A stretch of 64,000 nt of DNA from Rhipidocladum racemiflorum (taxonomy: Eukaryota > Streptophyta > Magnoliopsida > Poales > Poaceae). The stretch spans positions 63,318,854 through 63,382,853 of the forward strand of contig CM070580.1 of assembly GCA_036346355.1 (NCBI GenBank), in the 5' to 3' direction. Position numbers and translations under genes: made by a program. Below the pieces are notes generated by a model, which was given only the letters and a program-made list of their open reading frames with translations, did no database searches and was not told the origin of the DNA. Each line of letters begins with the position of its first letter. Positions within the stretch are counted from its first letter, which is position 1. This document shows, in pieces, positions 33,392-45,198 of this stretch.

Positions 33392-33895
33392 TCAGGCTAT
33401 GAACTTAATCCTCTTTATTAGTGCTTCAGCTAGTCCATTTTGCGTATGGACATGCGGTACAGAGTGCTCAACAATTATTCCAGTCGCTGTGCAATAATCA
33501 TCAAATGCCTTGGAAGTAAATTCACCGGCATTGTCCATTCGAATGGACTGCACACGATGATCAGGAAAAGCATTCTTAATTCTGATGATATGCGAGATCA
33601 ACTTTGCGAATGCATGATTTCTTGTTGACAGCAAACATACATGCGACCATTTCGAGGAAACATCAATGAGCACCATGAAGTACCGAAACGGCCCTGACAA
33701 GGGCTGAATCGGGCCGCAAATCTCCCCCTGAATGCGTTCTAGGAATGCAGGGATTTCATGTTGCACTTTCATAACAGAGGGTCTAGTTATTAATTTCCCG
33801 GTGGCACATGCATGGCACACAAAATCTTCATGATTCGGGAAATTTTTAACATTAATGCCATGATCTTGTGAGTTGTTAACTATATTTCTCATCAA
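33392..33895 (-). pseudogene. Copia integrase fragment
   Basis: A 167-codon frame. It contains a GAG-pre-integrase-like HEDFVCHACATGKL and an integrase core with GEICGPIQPLSGPFRYFMV, IRMDNAGEF and HTQNGLAEA. The position of the first catalytic Asp in the usual GDICGPI reads Glu; the second Asp (MDNAGE) and the Glu (LAEA) are present. No complete polyprotein surrounds it. Confidence 0.85.
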
Positions 33896-33917
33896 TTTAA
33901 GACCAGGATGACCTAAT

Positions 33918-34367
33918 CTACAATGCCATAAAGAAAAATAATTCAGAGCTTCTAAATACAGTCTTCAAAAAAGTATACACTACGTGTGCATTGATTCTCG
34001 TGTAGTACAACGCAGATTCATATGAGGGACATTTTTCTAATACCATTTTTCCATATTCCGCGTGCTTCACAATGCACAAATGCTCTTTCCCATTTTCCTC
34101 ATTGGTTTCTACGTGAAACCCATTGGCGCAGATATCTTTAAAACTTAAGAGAGTACGTGTTGATTCAGGGTACAAGAGGGCTTCTTCAATTACCAAAGTT
34201 GTACCCATTGGCAATATAATTATGGCTCTTCCAGAGCCTATTATATGCGTATCGCTTCCTGCGATTGTCGTAATTCTTCCAGCGTTCTTCGTGATCGTCT
34301 GGAAGTATTTTGACTCTCTTAAGATGGTATTTGTTGTGCCACTATCAACAATGCATATTTCCTCCAT
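33918..34367 (-). pseudogene. Copia aspartic protease fragment
   Basis: VDSGTTNTI carries the Asp-Ser/Thr-Gly active-site motif of a retropepsin, followed by GSGRAIIILPMGT and LLSFKDICANGFHVET, as in Copia proteases. It lies directly upstream of the integrase fragment in the same orientation; a frame break separates them. Confidence 0.85.
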
Positions 34368-34829
34368 TGGGCGCTACACGATTTCTAGATGAAAAGAAAT
34401 ATAATTCTAATCAGACAGTGGCAAGGTAATTCAAACATTGCTTGCAAATAAAGAATTCTGGAATAAAGAATAAACTGCAATTCTTATTCATGAGAAAGAA
34501 AAAGGTATGCACTTTGAGAGCTTACAATTATTCAAAATTAACTAGCAACCACAATTCTAAATGAAAAAGATAGTAATGCTATTCATGCACTAAACGAAAT
34601 ATGTAAAGTATGCATTCACTTCTGCCTCTATGTCATCCATAGATGTGTTTTCTTCATTAGCCAAGAGCTTGGCTGCTTCATCGATGTCTAGGCCTGGCTG
34701 CGAGGATAAAGCATGTGGGGTATCGATATCCATGACATCATTATTGCCTACTTCTGCAAAATGTGCCTCTGCCGGTGCATTTCCTTTGGCCTTCTTCTTG
34801 GCCTAATATGCATTGATCACTTCCTTGGA

Positions 34830-35646
34830 TTCCCGGCATATTTTTGACCAATGCCCCCCAAGTGCCACATTTGAAGCGCGATTGGTTCTGCTATCCATAC
34901 GGCTTGCCCTGTGGCTTTTCCTTGTCATCCTTCTTCTCTTGGGCTATGGACTTTCCTTTGGCCTGATATTTCTCTTTTCCACCCTTCTTGCCCCTCTTCC
35001 TGTGGGCGGGCTTTTTCACCTTATAGCTGTTGGCTTTGACTTCTGGTACAATGCCCCTTCCAGGTGGCTGTGAGATGAAGTTCTTGCAGAGAACTTCATC
35101 TTGTGACACCGCAACTTGCATAACATCAATCAATTCGCTATACTCCTTGCATGCGTCCTGACGATAGCTACGGGCACTCTGGATAGCATTAGGGTGAAAA
35201 GTGGAAAAAGTTTTCTCAATCTTCTCCTCATCAGTGATCTTCTTGCCACATAGGGAGAGATTGGTACAAATTTTGTGCAAGGCAGAATTGTACTCGGCCA
35301 CTGTTTTGTAGTCCGCAAAACTCAGGCGAACCCAATCTTGTTGTGCTTAGGGCAAGATTGTGTACTTGAGCTTCTCGAACCGCTTCTGGAGTGCAGTCCA
35401 TAGCTCAATTGCACTCTCTTCAGCCATGTATTCATTCTTCAGGGTGGCTGAGAGATGGTGTCTGAGGAAGCGCAATGCTTGATCGTTCTACTTAGCAGTA
35501 GGTGGTGCGTCCTTCGAAGACCCTAAGCCGATGGCAGCTCGGAGCTTCTTGCCGCCGAGTACGATCTTCACATCGGATGCCCAAGTGAGGTAGTTCTTAC
35601 CGTGATGGGCCAGTTCTTCAAACTCATGGTTCACAATGCCATACAT
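34830..35646 (-). pseudogene. Copia gag fragment
   Basis: Starts MYGIVNHEFEELAHHGKNYL, continues through a UBN2-type gag domain (RFLRHHLS, NEYMAEESAIELWTALQKRF, ADYKTVAEYNSALHKICTNL), a Lys-rich tail (KKPAHRKRGKKGGKEKYQAK) and a decayed zinc-knuckle area near 34830-34890. In-frame stops lie near 35490 and 35347. Non-functional. Confidence 0.82.
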
Positions 35647-36323
35647 CTGCATTTTACAAGATTTCATACTTAGATTACTGCGTGTAATCTAATATAATGT
35701 GGTTCATAATTCATAAAATGCAGGAAAATAAATTCTCATGAATTTCCAGTAATCTAAACAGAGCAAACAATGTGAAAATACATGCAAACATTTATAAATG
35801 CAGAAAATAAGGCTAAGTACAAATTAAAACAGAGCCATACAATTTTCTGAATTTTTTTGGGAATTTTTCATAATTTTCATAATTTTTTTGTAATTTTTAA
35901 TCAGTTTTTCTGAATTTCGAATCAATTTTCTGCATTTTGTAATTGATTTAGGAAAATAAAATAATTAAAAGGGATAAAAACCGGGGGAACCCCTTGCCCC
36001 CCACCCTGTGCGCCACAACCAAACTCAATTTGGCTTTCAACCGGTTCAGTTCCGATCGGTTTGAGCCTGGACTTCATGTCTTCTTGATACTTGGACTTCA
36101 TGTCCTTCTGCTCAAATCGGCACAAGGTGCAGCCCGGCCGAATCAGTGCCGGCAGCTCATGGCAACTTCCTTGTGGCCTTGGCAGAGCCGATGGCTCACT
36201 GGCCAGCTGGGGCTCGCGGCTTTGGCCGGTCGGCCGGTGAGCGAGGCCAGCGTGAAGCGGTGTCGCGGGTGGTGCACGCGGGCACGGCATCGCCGGCGTC
36301 AGCCCGTCTCGGCAGCGGCGACA
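35647..36323. other. Copia element 2 leader, right of gag
   Basis: Untranslated leader of Copia element 2. No gene is supported. AT-rich to 35960, then GC-rich. The frames at 35922-36341 are not conserved-looking. Confidence 0.45.
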
Positions 36324-38057
36324 TGTGAAATCATGTGCTGAAAAATTGGCTTAGAATTCAATTTGCAAAATGTGTTTGTGCATGTGTTTGACAAGTTGAC
36401 AAGAAATAGTGTATCTTTTTCTTGTGCCGGACCAAATTCTCAAAAACAGAGAGTTTCCCTTTTGCGCCGAACCGATTTTGTGTTTGCGCCGGACCAAGTT
36501 TTTGGGTCTGCCGTGGACGTGCTTTTGAGCTCATGAGCCGGACTCAATTTTCCAAGAAATCAGTAAGTTTTGCATGTACGTCGGACCAATTTCTTTGGTC
36601 AGTCGTGAACGGCTTTTTGAGGACTGATTTCGCATGTACGACGGACTGATTTCTTTTAGTCTGTCGTGAACGTGTTTTCGCCGGAATGATTTCTTCTTGA
36701 AACCGAGACTTTCACTTGTACACCGGACCGATTTTGTTGGTCCGTCATGAATGGTTTTTTGAGTGACTTTTTCATGTGTACGCCAGACCATATTTTTTGG
36801 TCCGTCGTGAATGCGTTTTTGCTCGATTAGGGTTTTTAGCAAAATTGGAATTGTGTTTGATTTGTTTTTGAGATTATGAAATTTGTGAGAATTTCATGAT
36901 GCTTGAAATGGACTTTATGCAATGCTCGTGTGAGTATTTGCATGGATTGATGTGAGTCAAGTCGTGGACTTGTGCTCGGAATTGTTTTGTGGTTTGTTCA
37001 TGTGCAGGTATTGCTCGAAGACGAACGTGGTCGATGACGGGACCGGAACTAGGTTCATGGAGGAGCTGAGGTTCAGGACTAGGTTCAGGGAGGAACTGAG
37101 GTCTTGGTGGTCAAGGATGTCATGCGGGACATTCGGGCTAAGAGAATGGTGCACATGAAGAATGGTTAGTCACGTGAGAATGGCAGGAGGTCATTCGCGT
37201 GCAAAGTGTTAGTCACGTGAGTATGGCAGGTGGCCATACGCGTGCAAAGTGTTAGTCACGTGAGTATGGTAGGGTTGCCATACGCGTGCAAGAGTTGTAC
37301 TCGGCCAGGTTGGACCAAGAGGAGTTGTATACATACTCCTTCTAGATTAGGAATTGTATTCAGAACTCCTTGTGTTTTGCTCCTTTAAATAGGAGGGGTG
37401 TCTCCTGTTGAAGGGCATCAATCGAATCAATCGGAGCTGAGCGCATTGAGAGCCTCAAGCTCAATTTTAGGGTTTGTACTCTTTTGATGAGAGTACTTTA
37501 GACAAAAGAAATAAAGATCAATTTTTCTAGATCCTTGCGTGCTACAGTAACCGCGTTGCTACAGTGTTTCCTATTTTGGTTCTTGTTTGCATGCTTGTTC
37601 TTTTCTAGATTGGTTTTTGTTCTTTGAGTTTTATCTTGATTTGATCCATCAAAACCTTTCTAGAGAATTGATTTAGGGTTTCTCTAAGTTTAGTTGATTA
37701 AACTTTTGTCGTTTCTATTAAACCTTCATGTTTACGTTAGATCAATTCTCGTCATCTTCTGTTACAGCAAGCTTGCGAGGTTCATAACTTTTGATCCGTA
37801 AGTCCGATCGAGCTGATTCTTTTTGAGTTAGATTCATATTGGAATCTAGTTTCTTGTGTCCAAATTTCCTTCCGACGGTTGGATCTCTGGGAATTCGCGT
37901 TTTACCAAACCTCTGTCATTCTGTTTTTGTCGAAAACGAGGCAATTATTTGGTTCTGTTTTGGGGTGAACTTTTAATAGATCAAGAATTTGGTTTTAGCT
38001 TCCGCACAATCATTCACCCCCCCTCTGATTGCTATATTCGTATACTTCGATCCTACA
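36324..38057 (+). mobile_element. solo LTR (1,734 bp), family A copy 1
   Basis: Starts TGTGAAATCATGTGCTG and ends CTTCGATCCTACA, with CGACA duplicated at 36319-36323 and 38058-38062. Clean TG...CA ends with a 5-bp target duplication and no interior mark it as a solo LTR. It shares both ends and much of its length with 45984-47449. A block of irregular 60-80-bp repeats (36430-36840; ATGTACGNCGGAC and GTCGTGAACG words) is present here but not in the other copy. TTTAAATAGG near 37384 may be the LTR TATA box. Confidence 0.9.
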
Positions 38058-38487
38058 CGACATCAACCTAGTATCGGCGTGGTGGATGCGGTCGGTGCGG
38101 TGGGCGCCAGTCTCGCGACGGCCGGGCTTCAAGCCATCGACGAGGGATCTGATTGAAGCAACCGGTCACAATGCATGCATGGCTTCAAACCAATAATTGT
38201 GGCGGTGCTTCAAGCGTGGAGGCGCACCGGCATTCTGGTCAGTGCAGCCGGTGGCTATGTGCCGTCGTTCTACAGTAGCTTCGTGCTACATATTGTAGAT
38301 GCATTTGACACTGTAATTTCTTCTATAACTTCATACTGCGATTTGTAATGACGCTTCAAATCGTAGCTTCGTGCTACTAGATACGTAGATTAGATGCAAA
38401 TACAAGCGAGCGATTGGATTCAATCACCCGATTCTCACCTTTCTCACCTTTCAATCTGTTCGCCGGTAGAACATCGTGCTGATAACG

Positions 38488-38707
38488 TGTTAGACAACCT
38501 CGCTATCGAATAGTCCGAGGTTGCCTAATAGATCTAGAGTGGAGAACAGAGAGAGAGGGAGAGAGACACAATATGAAGAGGAACTGCTCTGCTTTATTAT
38601 TCTGATGCACGTGTGTACAATGGGGTGACCCCCTGTCTCCTATTTATAACCTACTGCTAGGGTTTCGAGAGAGTCCACATGGACCACATGGGCCGAGTTT
38701 CCCAACA
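38488..38707 (-). repeat. Copia element 2 LTR (220 bp)
   Basis: TGTTAGACAACC at the left and GTTTCCCAACA at the right give TG...CA ends with TGTT/AACA inverted tips. On the minus strand it holds TTATAAATAGGAGAC (promoter-like) and AATAAAGC, and runs into TTATCAGCACGATG, a common Copia leader start. Only this one LTR is present. Confidence 0.72.
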
Positions 38708-38737
38708 ATGGGAAGCGAAAAACGGGAGTTCTGCGAG

Positions 38738-38980
38738 TAGGGCCGTAAACTAGCCTTGCCCGAGGGCCTCCCGTGGAAGTTTGAGCCGTACTCAAGCAAA
38801 CTTAGTCAGAAGTATGGATCTAGACTCAAGCTCAATATATACTAATTTTAAACAATAAAAATACTTAAACTTAAATTTGACTCAAGCAAACTCAATAAAA
38901 TTTAATGTATGACAATATTCAACAAATAATATATGATATGTAGTAAATTTATTAAGCGTGAAGCTCGTGAGCTCAGGATC
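38738..38980. mobile_element. decayed hAT-type MITE remnant
   Basis: TAGGGCCGTAAAC at the left and GAAGCTCGTGAGCTC near the right resemble the ends of the MITE at 42909-43353. No intact terminus or duplication is seen on the right. Confidence 0.4.
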
Positions 38981-39014
38981 GAGAGTCCATAGGACAGAAA
39001 TAGCGAGCAATGCG

Positions 39015-39275
39015 AATTTTTTTATTTAATATTTATTTTTAATTTTTTTTGGAAAATAATCAACGAAAAAAATTGCGAAAATGGGCTCCTATCGCCCCAA
39101 TATGGGGCGATCGCCCCATATTCGGACGATAGGTGGTCCACTAACGGCTAGCTAACGGCAGGAAATGCTATCGCCCAATAAAGGAGCGATCGCGATATTT
39201 TCTAAGATTTTTTTTAATTTAATATTTGTTTTAAATCTTTTTTCAACAGTAATCAACGGGAAAAAAATAACAAAA
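39015..39275. repeat. left terminal inverted repeat, partly duplicated
   Basis: 39015-39130 matches the inverse of 48985-49110. A second, diverged copy of the outermost part (TTTAATTTAATATTTGTTTT, AGTAATCAACGGG, AAAAATGGCGAT) follows at 39204-39275, so the left end seems to be doubled. Confidence 0.75.
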
Positions 39276-39467
39276 ATGGCGATAGCAGCCCTGCTGTAAA
39301 AATGTCAAGAACTACCGTTCAATGCTGTCAATACTGTTAGGAGGCACACTGCCCGGGGTAAATATCGCCCTAAAATAGGGCGATCTCTCCATATCCGGGC
39401 GATATCTACCCTTTATAACCTTCGTTCTCGGTCGCGGTCTCGCAAAGGCAGCAGTGAAAGAGGAAGA

Positions 39468-40044
39468 ATGAAAAGAAGAGAGAAGGGAAGAAGAGGGAGA
39501 AAAAAAGAAGTAGAGGATCAATCCAAAATGCCGAGGCGTGTAAGTGGAAAGGGAAAGGGGAAAGCAAAGGAAGAGGGAAGCACTTGGCCGTGCAATTCAG
39601 CGTACCAGGATCTCTTCCTACCTCCTGGAGCTATATCACTGATGTGTATGTGCGGAGATCCTTGTAGACTTGTTCGCTCTTGGAAAATTCCAACTTGGAA
39701 GAGGAGGTATTGGAAGTGCCACAACTACACCTTCGACCCGCCGGAGAAGAGCCTGAAGAATCGCCAGATAGTAACAATCATACGTGTTTCGTAATATTTG
39801 TACATAAAACTTTGCTAATTTATGTTTCATACAGTCGCCTCCGCCATTGTGTGAATTTGAGCAGTGGTTTGATATGGAGATCAACTCCGAAGACCAAAGG
39901 CTCCTTGATCAAGCCAATCGGAATGAGGAGCTCAGGCGGCAGCTTCAAGAGCAGTGTGACGCCGCACGCGAGGAAGCACGTAGAAAGGAAGCAGAGGAGA
40001 AGGAGGCCGAGAGAGAGGAAACGAGAGAGGGCATGTCGTGCTAG
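39468..40044 (+). CDS. GRF-type zinc-finger protein of the MULE-like element
   Basis: Two exons: 39468-39770 and 39835-40044, with a GT-AG intron in phase 0. Exon 1 ends in a zinc-finger-like MCMCGDPCRLVRSWKIP, RRYWKCHNYTFDPPEKSLK; exon 2 gives SPPPLCEFEQWFDMEI and a charged coiled-coil tail (REEARRKEAEEKEAEREE). This layout is common among small plant proteins annotated as GRF zinc-finger, many of them transposon-borne. The product is 170 residues from 39468; the ATG at 39528 (MPRRVSGKGKGKAK) would give 150 and may be the true start. TTTATAA near 39413 may be its TATA box. The frame is intact, unlike its neighbours. The function is unknown; nucleic-acid binding is suggested only by the Cys/His pattern. 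Confidence 0.7.
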
Positions 40045-40139
40045 AGAAGCCCCACCGGAGGCATGGGCGAAGGGAAAGTGGTCTTGAAGCACTCAGTAAA
40101 CGTCAACTTGTAACCCTTATTTTCCTTATGACTTATTAT

Positions 40140-41380
40140 TTGAGAATCGCCCTCTCCCACTGTGGCAACTAAGGGGTTTTTGTAGCCTTGCAGGGCCCAC
40201 CAGATACGGCCCAGAAAATACAGGAAAAATCACGAGCGACCTACGCAACGTGGGCTACCACTTATTTATGGGTGAGGTGCTCAGACGTTGCCCCGGCACG
40301 GAGTTGCGAAAATCGGGAAAAGGCACATGTGGCCACGAAACCCTGAAATTGTGGCCACTTAGGGGTTTTCGTAGCCTCGCGGGGCCCACCCAATACGGCC
40401 CAGAAAATACAGGAAAAATCATGAGCAACCTACACAACTGATACATCCCTCCCGGGTGCGCATCGTGCCCTTCGCGGCACCCAGCCGTATGGCGCCCGTG
40501 GCACCGCCAGATGAGCGGACTGCCCAACTGGTCCAGGGGTGTGGGCCTTGGCCCAACGAGAGAAATACACACCTTGGCTACCATAGCCAGGCCATAAGAG
40601 TCCCATGTGGCCCCCAAAAGACTAGCCTGATGAGGGGAGGGTTGCTCTCCCTTTTAAGGTGGTATTCTCTCCCCTCCACAAGCAAGGTGGTACTATCATT
40701 CTCAGCTTCTTGTTTCGAAACCTGGCTCTGATACCAACTGATACATCCCTCCCGGGTGAGCATCGTGCCCTTCGCGGCACCCAGCCTTATGGCGCACGTG
40801 CCACCGCCCGGTGAGCGGACTGCTCAACTAGCCCAGGGGTGTGGGCCTTGGCCCAACGAGAGAAATACACACCTTAGCTACCATAGCCAGGCCATAAGAG
40901 TCCCATGTGCCCCCCAAAAGACTAGCCTGATGGGGGGAGGGTTGCTCTCCCTTTTAAGGTGGTATTCTCTCCCCTCCACAAGCAAGGTGGTACTATCATT
41001 CTCAGCTTCTTGTTTCGAGACCTGGCTCTGATACCAACTGATACATCCCTCCCGGGTGCGCATCGTGCCCTTCGCGGCACCCAGCCTTATGGCGCATGTG
41101 CCATCGCCCGGCGAGCGGACTGCCCAACTGGCCCAGGGGTGTGGGCCTTGGCCCAACAAGAGAAATACACACCTTGGCTACCATAGCTAGGCCAAAAGAG
41201 TCACATGTGGCCTCCAAAAGACTAGCCTGATGGAGGGAGGGTTGCTCTCCCTTTTAAGGTGGTATTCTCTCCCCTCCACAAGCAAGGTGGTACTATCAAC
41301 AATGCGGGCTACCACTTATCTATGAGCGAGCTTCTCGGACGTTGTCCCAACACGGAGTTGTGAAAATCGAAAAAGGCACA
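40140..41380. repeat. duplicated ~190-bp segment, second copy split
   Basis: GTGGCAACTAAGGGGTTTTTG ... GGGCTACCACTTATTTATG ... GACGTTGCCCCGGCACGGAG at 40159-40310 recurs from 40352, interrupted by the TRIM-like array (40439-41298), and resumes at 41299 as GGGCTACCACTTATCTATG ... GACGTTGTCCC. The host segment was doubled before the insertion. Confidence 0.78.
40439..41298 (-). mobile_element. TRIM/SMART-like array: three LTRs, 40-bp interiors
   Basis: Three 260-bp LTRs (40439-40698, 40739-40998, 41039-41298) start TGATACATCCCTCCCGGG and end GGTGGTACTATCA. They are joined by two 40-bp interiors (40699-40738, 40999-41038). Each interior holds GGCTCTGATACCAA, the inverse of a TTGGTATCAGAGCC primer site, so the element reads right to left. 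Flanks ACAAC (40434-40438) and ACAAT (41299-41303) are a 5-bp target duplication with one change. Copies are >95% alike by eye. Confidence 0.9.
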
Positions 41381-42908
41381 CGTGTTACTAATTGAGAAGA
41401 ATAAGCTAAAAAAATACAAGCAATAAGTTCAGACAATTACACAACATGGTGCTGAAGGTAAAGTCATTACAAAATTACAGCTGTACAACAAGTCAGTCAT
41501 GACCACGCCTCCTGAGTTGGCCCGTGGGGTATGTGAGTGGCGATGGAGGACGGACGACCCTCCTAGGCAGGCCTTGTGGCGCAGGGGTACTGTAGTCTAT
41601 CAGCGACTCGGGTGTGTCTAGGTGTGGTGCTCTCAAGAGCTGAGAGGGGCCAAAGTACTCGGTGGACAGGTACTGTGCCACATCGAACGCTACCTCCTCC
41701 CGGTCGTCGTAGTCTGCATCATCGAAACCACCGTGGAGTCCTGGTGGGGTGTCAGACGAAGATTGCCCCTTGTGACCCCAGTGCTGCTGTGCGGGAGGCC
41801 ACAAGGGCTTGCAGTAGCCCATGTTAGCCCGTCGGAGATGACTGCCACGAGGAGGTGCGGGCATGACTCCACAAGGAGCCACTGGGGGAAGGTGAGGTGC
41901 TGGCCCACGTGGACGTCGTGTGCTGCATTCGACGACGTCTTCGCCCCCCTAGCAGGTGGCACAGCGACACAACCGCCTCACCATGTCACAGACCCGCTCC
42001 CAAGCTGCCTCAGCCTCAGCGGCGGTCACCTGGATGCCCGCTCGGAGGCGCACCAACATGGACGTCGCCTCCACGTCCAACTCTCCTGCAAGCTGTGCCT
42101 GAATGTAATGCTGGACTGATATGAGGTAATTTACATGAAAAAGACATACCTATAGAGATTCGATTGTGACACTTACCGTGAAGTTGTCCCTTTCGGACAT
42201 CTGTGAAGGGTACGTGTCCGACACCGATGCCTGAGCTACAACATATGGAGCTGCTGATGTGTACCCCACCCTGAGCTGAGTCTGCGATGCGAACCACTCC
42301 ATGTACTTGTTGTACATGTCATGGTCATACGCCTGCGTCTCGATGACCCTATCCTCGAGCGTGTCATCCCACTGCAGTGCCCATGTCGTCATGCGATGTG
42401 CGAACAGAGTGCCCACTGCAGCCCCCATCGGGTCATCCTGTAATGCAAAAACGGAGATTTACATGCAACATCCATTCGGCGGGAATTGTAAGTAGTGTGC
42501 TCAGGAGATGTACCTGTGAGCGCCACGTGAGATAACGTGACAAGGCGGCAAGGGAAAAGTCTGTAACAGACCAAACTGCCGCAGCACCCTGTGCGGCGAG
42601 TACTCCTCCATGCACAGGTCGAAGAAGAGGACCTTACAGGTGAGCCAGTACTGCTCGTCCCGCGTGCAAAGCATAGAGATCCCGTAAGGTGCTCAGACGT
42701 GGACGTCGTATGTGCTGTATGGCGTCCACTGCACGTCCTCGTCGTGGATCCTGTCGAACTCCCGAACAAACTCGGGGTAGGACCTCCTGACCTGTCGGTG
42801 GACATACAACCGCTGCGTGGAAATAAAAAAATGGTGCATGTTATGAAAGTGCATAAGTGGGGGAATAAAATACGAGGGGGCATACCTGTCGCCGAACCCA
42901 GTAGTGGC

Positions 42909-43353
42909 TAGGGCTGTAAACGGGCCGAATTCGAGCGAGCCTGGGGCTGTCAGGCTCGAGCTCGATAAGGCTCGAGCCGAGCTCGAGTTGGGGTCCGAGC
43001 CTAGATCCAGGCTCGAGCTCGGCTCGGTCCAAGCTCGAGTAGGCTCGAGCTCGGCTCGAGTAAGCTCGGTAAGCTGATAAGCTCGGTAGGCTTGAGTAAA
43101 TTCGGTGAATCTGGTAGGCTCGGTAGGCTCGGTAACAAGCTCGAGTAAGTTCAACTCGAGTAAGCTCGATAACAAGCTCGAGAAAGTTCGGTTCACGGAA
43201 GTTCGATCCAAGCTCAAGTAGGCTCGCGAGCTATTCGAGCTCGGCTTGGTGAAGCTCGCAAGCTCAAGATCGAGCTCGAGCCGAGCTCGAATCGGGCCTA
43301 AACCGAGCCGAACTCGAGTAGCTCGCGAGCTCGAGCTTTTTTTTACAGCCCTA
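42909..43353. mobile_element. hAT-type MITE rich in GCTCGAG
   Basis: 445 bp with ends TAGGGCTGTAAACGGG and TTTTTTTACAGCCCTA (inverted), flanked by 8-bp duplications GTAGTGGC at 42901-42908 and 43354-43361. An 8-bp duplication and TAGGG ends fit hAT. The interior is dense in AGCTCGAG/GAGCTCGAG words. It is inserted in the PMD pseudogene, and a minus-strand frame runs through it without a stop. Confidence 0.92.
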
Positions 43354-43946
43354 GTAGTGGCCCATGGTGTGCTAGTCCATCGGGTCCCCATGGTACATGT
43401 CCTGTGAGTATAGCGAAGTGTCAACAAGAAGCCTACTGACAGAGAAGCTCTCCCAGAACCAGAACTGCAGCAGTAGGACGCACCCCGACATCGTCGCCTC
43501 ATAGTCTGCCCGAGAGACAGCGTCACACAGACCTCTATATGTCGCCGTGAGCACAGCAGAGGCCCACGACCATTGCACCATCTATTTACAACGAGAAAGT
43601 TAGACATGTCCTATCATTACAGATTTTAACGAAATGTGTTACCTCATGCGCCAGGGTGTCAGCGATGGACTGGGCGTGCTCGATCAAGTGCTAGTCCACC
43701 ATGTTCCCGTGTGAGGACGGGAACATCACCCAACCGAACAGCAAGAGCAGGTATGCCTCCAGGTGGCGAGCCACGTCCTCCTCCTCGGCGTGCGGATGGA
43801 TAAGCTCAGCCGGCAGCACTTGGTACAATATTATCAGCAACTTAGTGCATCCCCGTTAAATTGTAATGAAGGAGGTACTAACCATGAACTGAAGCAGCCA
43901 CGCCTTCGTTGGTCCATGCCGCTCACCCAGCCTGTGGTGCACGTAC

Positions 43947-45198
43947 TGATGAGACCATGCTCATCATGGACAGAACCAACACTGCATACATATGGTCATC
44001 ACCAAGTGTTGCTGCAATTATATCAACTGCATGGCTTCATCGACCCACACCTTGGCCAGGACCACTAAGTTGGCGACACTTCATGGCATCCTCTACTTCA
44101 TATGCATATTCTATGATGGCTCCAATTGCATGGTTTCATCGACCCCCACCTTGGCCAAGACCATTGACTCGAGCTCGAGCCCATCAACTCAATTATCAGG
44201 TAAAGTCGTTCTTAAGCATATCTAATTACACTTTTGAGAATAATCAACTACCTGATGTGTGTGATGTGCTTATACTTAGGAATCATAATTTGGATCAACA
44301 AGGAAGCACATCTACATCAATCAAAGTTAGATATCAAGTGTGCCACGTTTTTGAAGCTAACTCGGCCTCCGGATAATAGCCTAAAGTAAAATGGGCATAA
44401 CTTTTGCACACAGAGTCCAATTGATGTGTTCTTGTACTTGTTCGAAAGATTTCTTCGTCCTCTTTCCAACAGATCTGGCCCCACTGCCAAAATCCTTGTG
44501 GATCACCGGGAATCACTGAAACAATTCGGACTCCAAATTTGGTTCGGAGTCTCAGGACAACACGTCAATAAAACAGTTATAACTTTTGATCCAGAATGTT
44601 TCTGGGAGCCCATGAGTACTTGTTAGAAATCTTTCATCGTCCCCTTTCCAATGGATCTGGCCTCACCTCCAAATGTCTTGTGAGTCGATAGGAATATGCA
44701 AAATAAGTAAGGTCAACTTTCTAGTCCGAGATAACATGGGCCTTGGGCCTTGTAAATTGAGTTGTAATTGGCCTCCACCTATTTGGGACGTGCTCCCCAC
44801 GCCTCTAGCCCTCATAAATAGCCCGCCACCGCCTCTTTTAGGGCTCGGGTTTTATTTGATTAGTTTAGCCAAGTGCAAACTTTATTCTGCGAGTTGTGCT
44901 GGACAGCCACCTTGTTAAGATCGTCAATAAGACTCTATCTTGTTTTTCCTTCAACTTTTATCCGCAATTTCATATTGCTTATACTATTGTTCTTGCTTGT
45001 TCTCGGTTGCTTGCAGGAATTGAACCTCGTGTTCAGGTTGATCGTGCCCACGGCAAGATCAATAACCCTCTGGAGTTGGTTTAGCGATTGGTAAGGCGCA
45101 TCGTCGTCGTACGGTGTAGTCGGATCGTCAAAGTCGACTCCACCCAAAATCGATCATGTGTTTCTCATTGAAAGATCATGACACCCAAAGTGCTATCA
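43947..45198. mobile_element. solo LTR (1,252 bp) in the PMD pseudogene
   Basis: TGATGAGACCATGCTCATCA at the left and AAAGTGCTATCA at the right, with CGTAC duplicated at 43942-43946 and 45199-45203. No interior. CTCATAAATAGCCCGCC near 44810 looks like a promoter. A direct repeat inside (TTCATCGACCCACACCTTGG and TTCATCGACCCCCACCTTGG, ~44036 and ~44136) is part of the LTR. Confidence 0.9.

Larger units (their letters stand above)
32446..38707 (-). mobile_element. Copia element 2 (decayed, left-truncated)
   Basis: Minus-strand order gag (35646 to ~34830), protease (34367-33918), integrase (33895-33392, continuing decayed to ~32690), with a 220-bp LTR at 38488-38707. The pol half with reverse transcriptase is missing; the element stops where Copia element 1 begins near 32446. 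Its leader (35650-38487) is interrupted by a 1.73-kb solo LTR. Individual parts are listed separately. Confidence 0.82.

Noticed and set aside
42693..43607. A 304-residue protein rich in Glu/Leu/Arg as a real gene
   Set aside because: Its middle third is a hAT MITE with exact ends and duplication, inserted in a PMD pseudogene.
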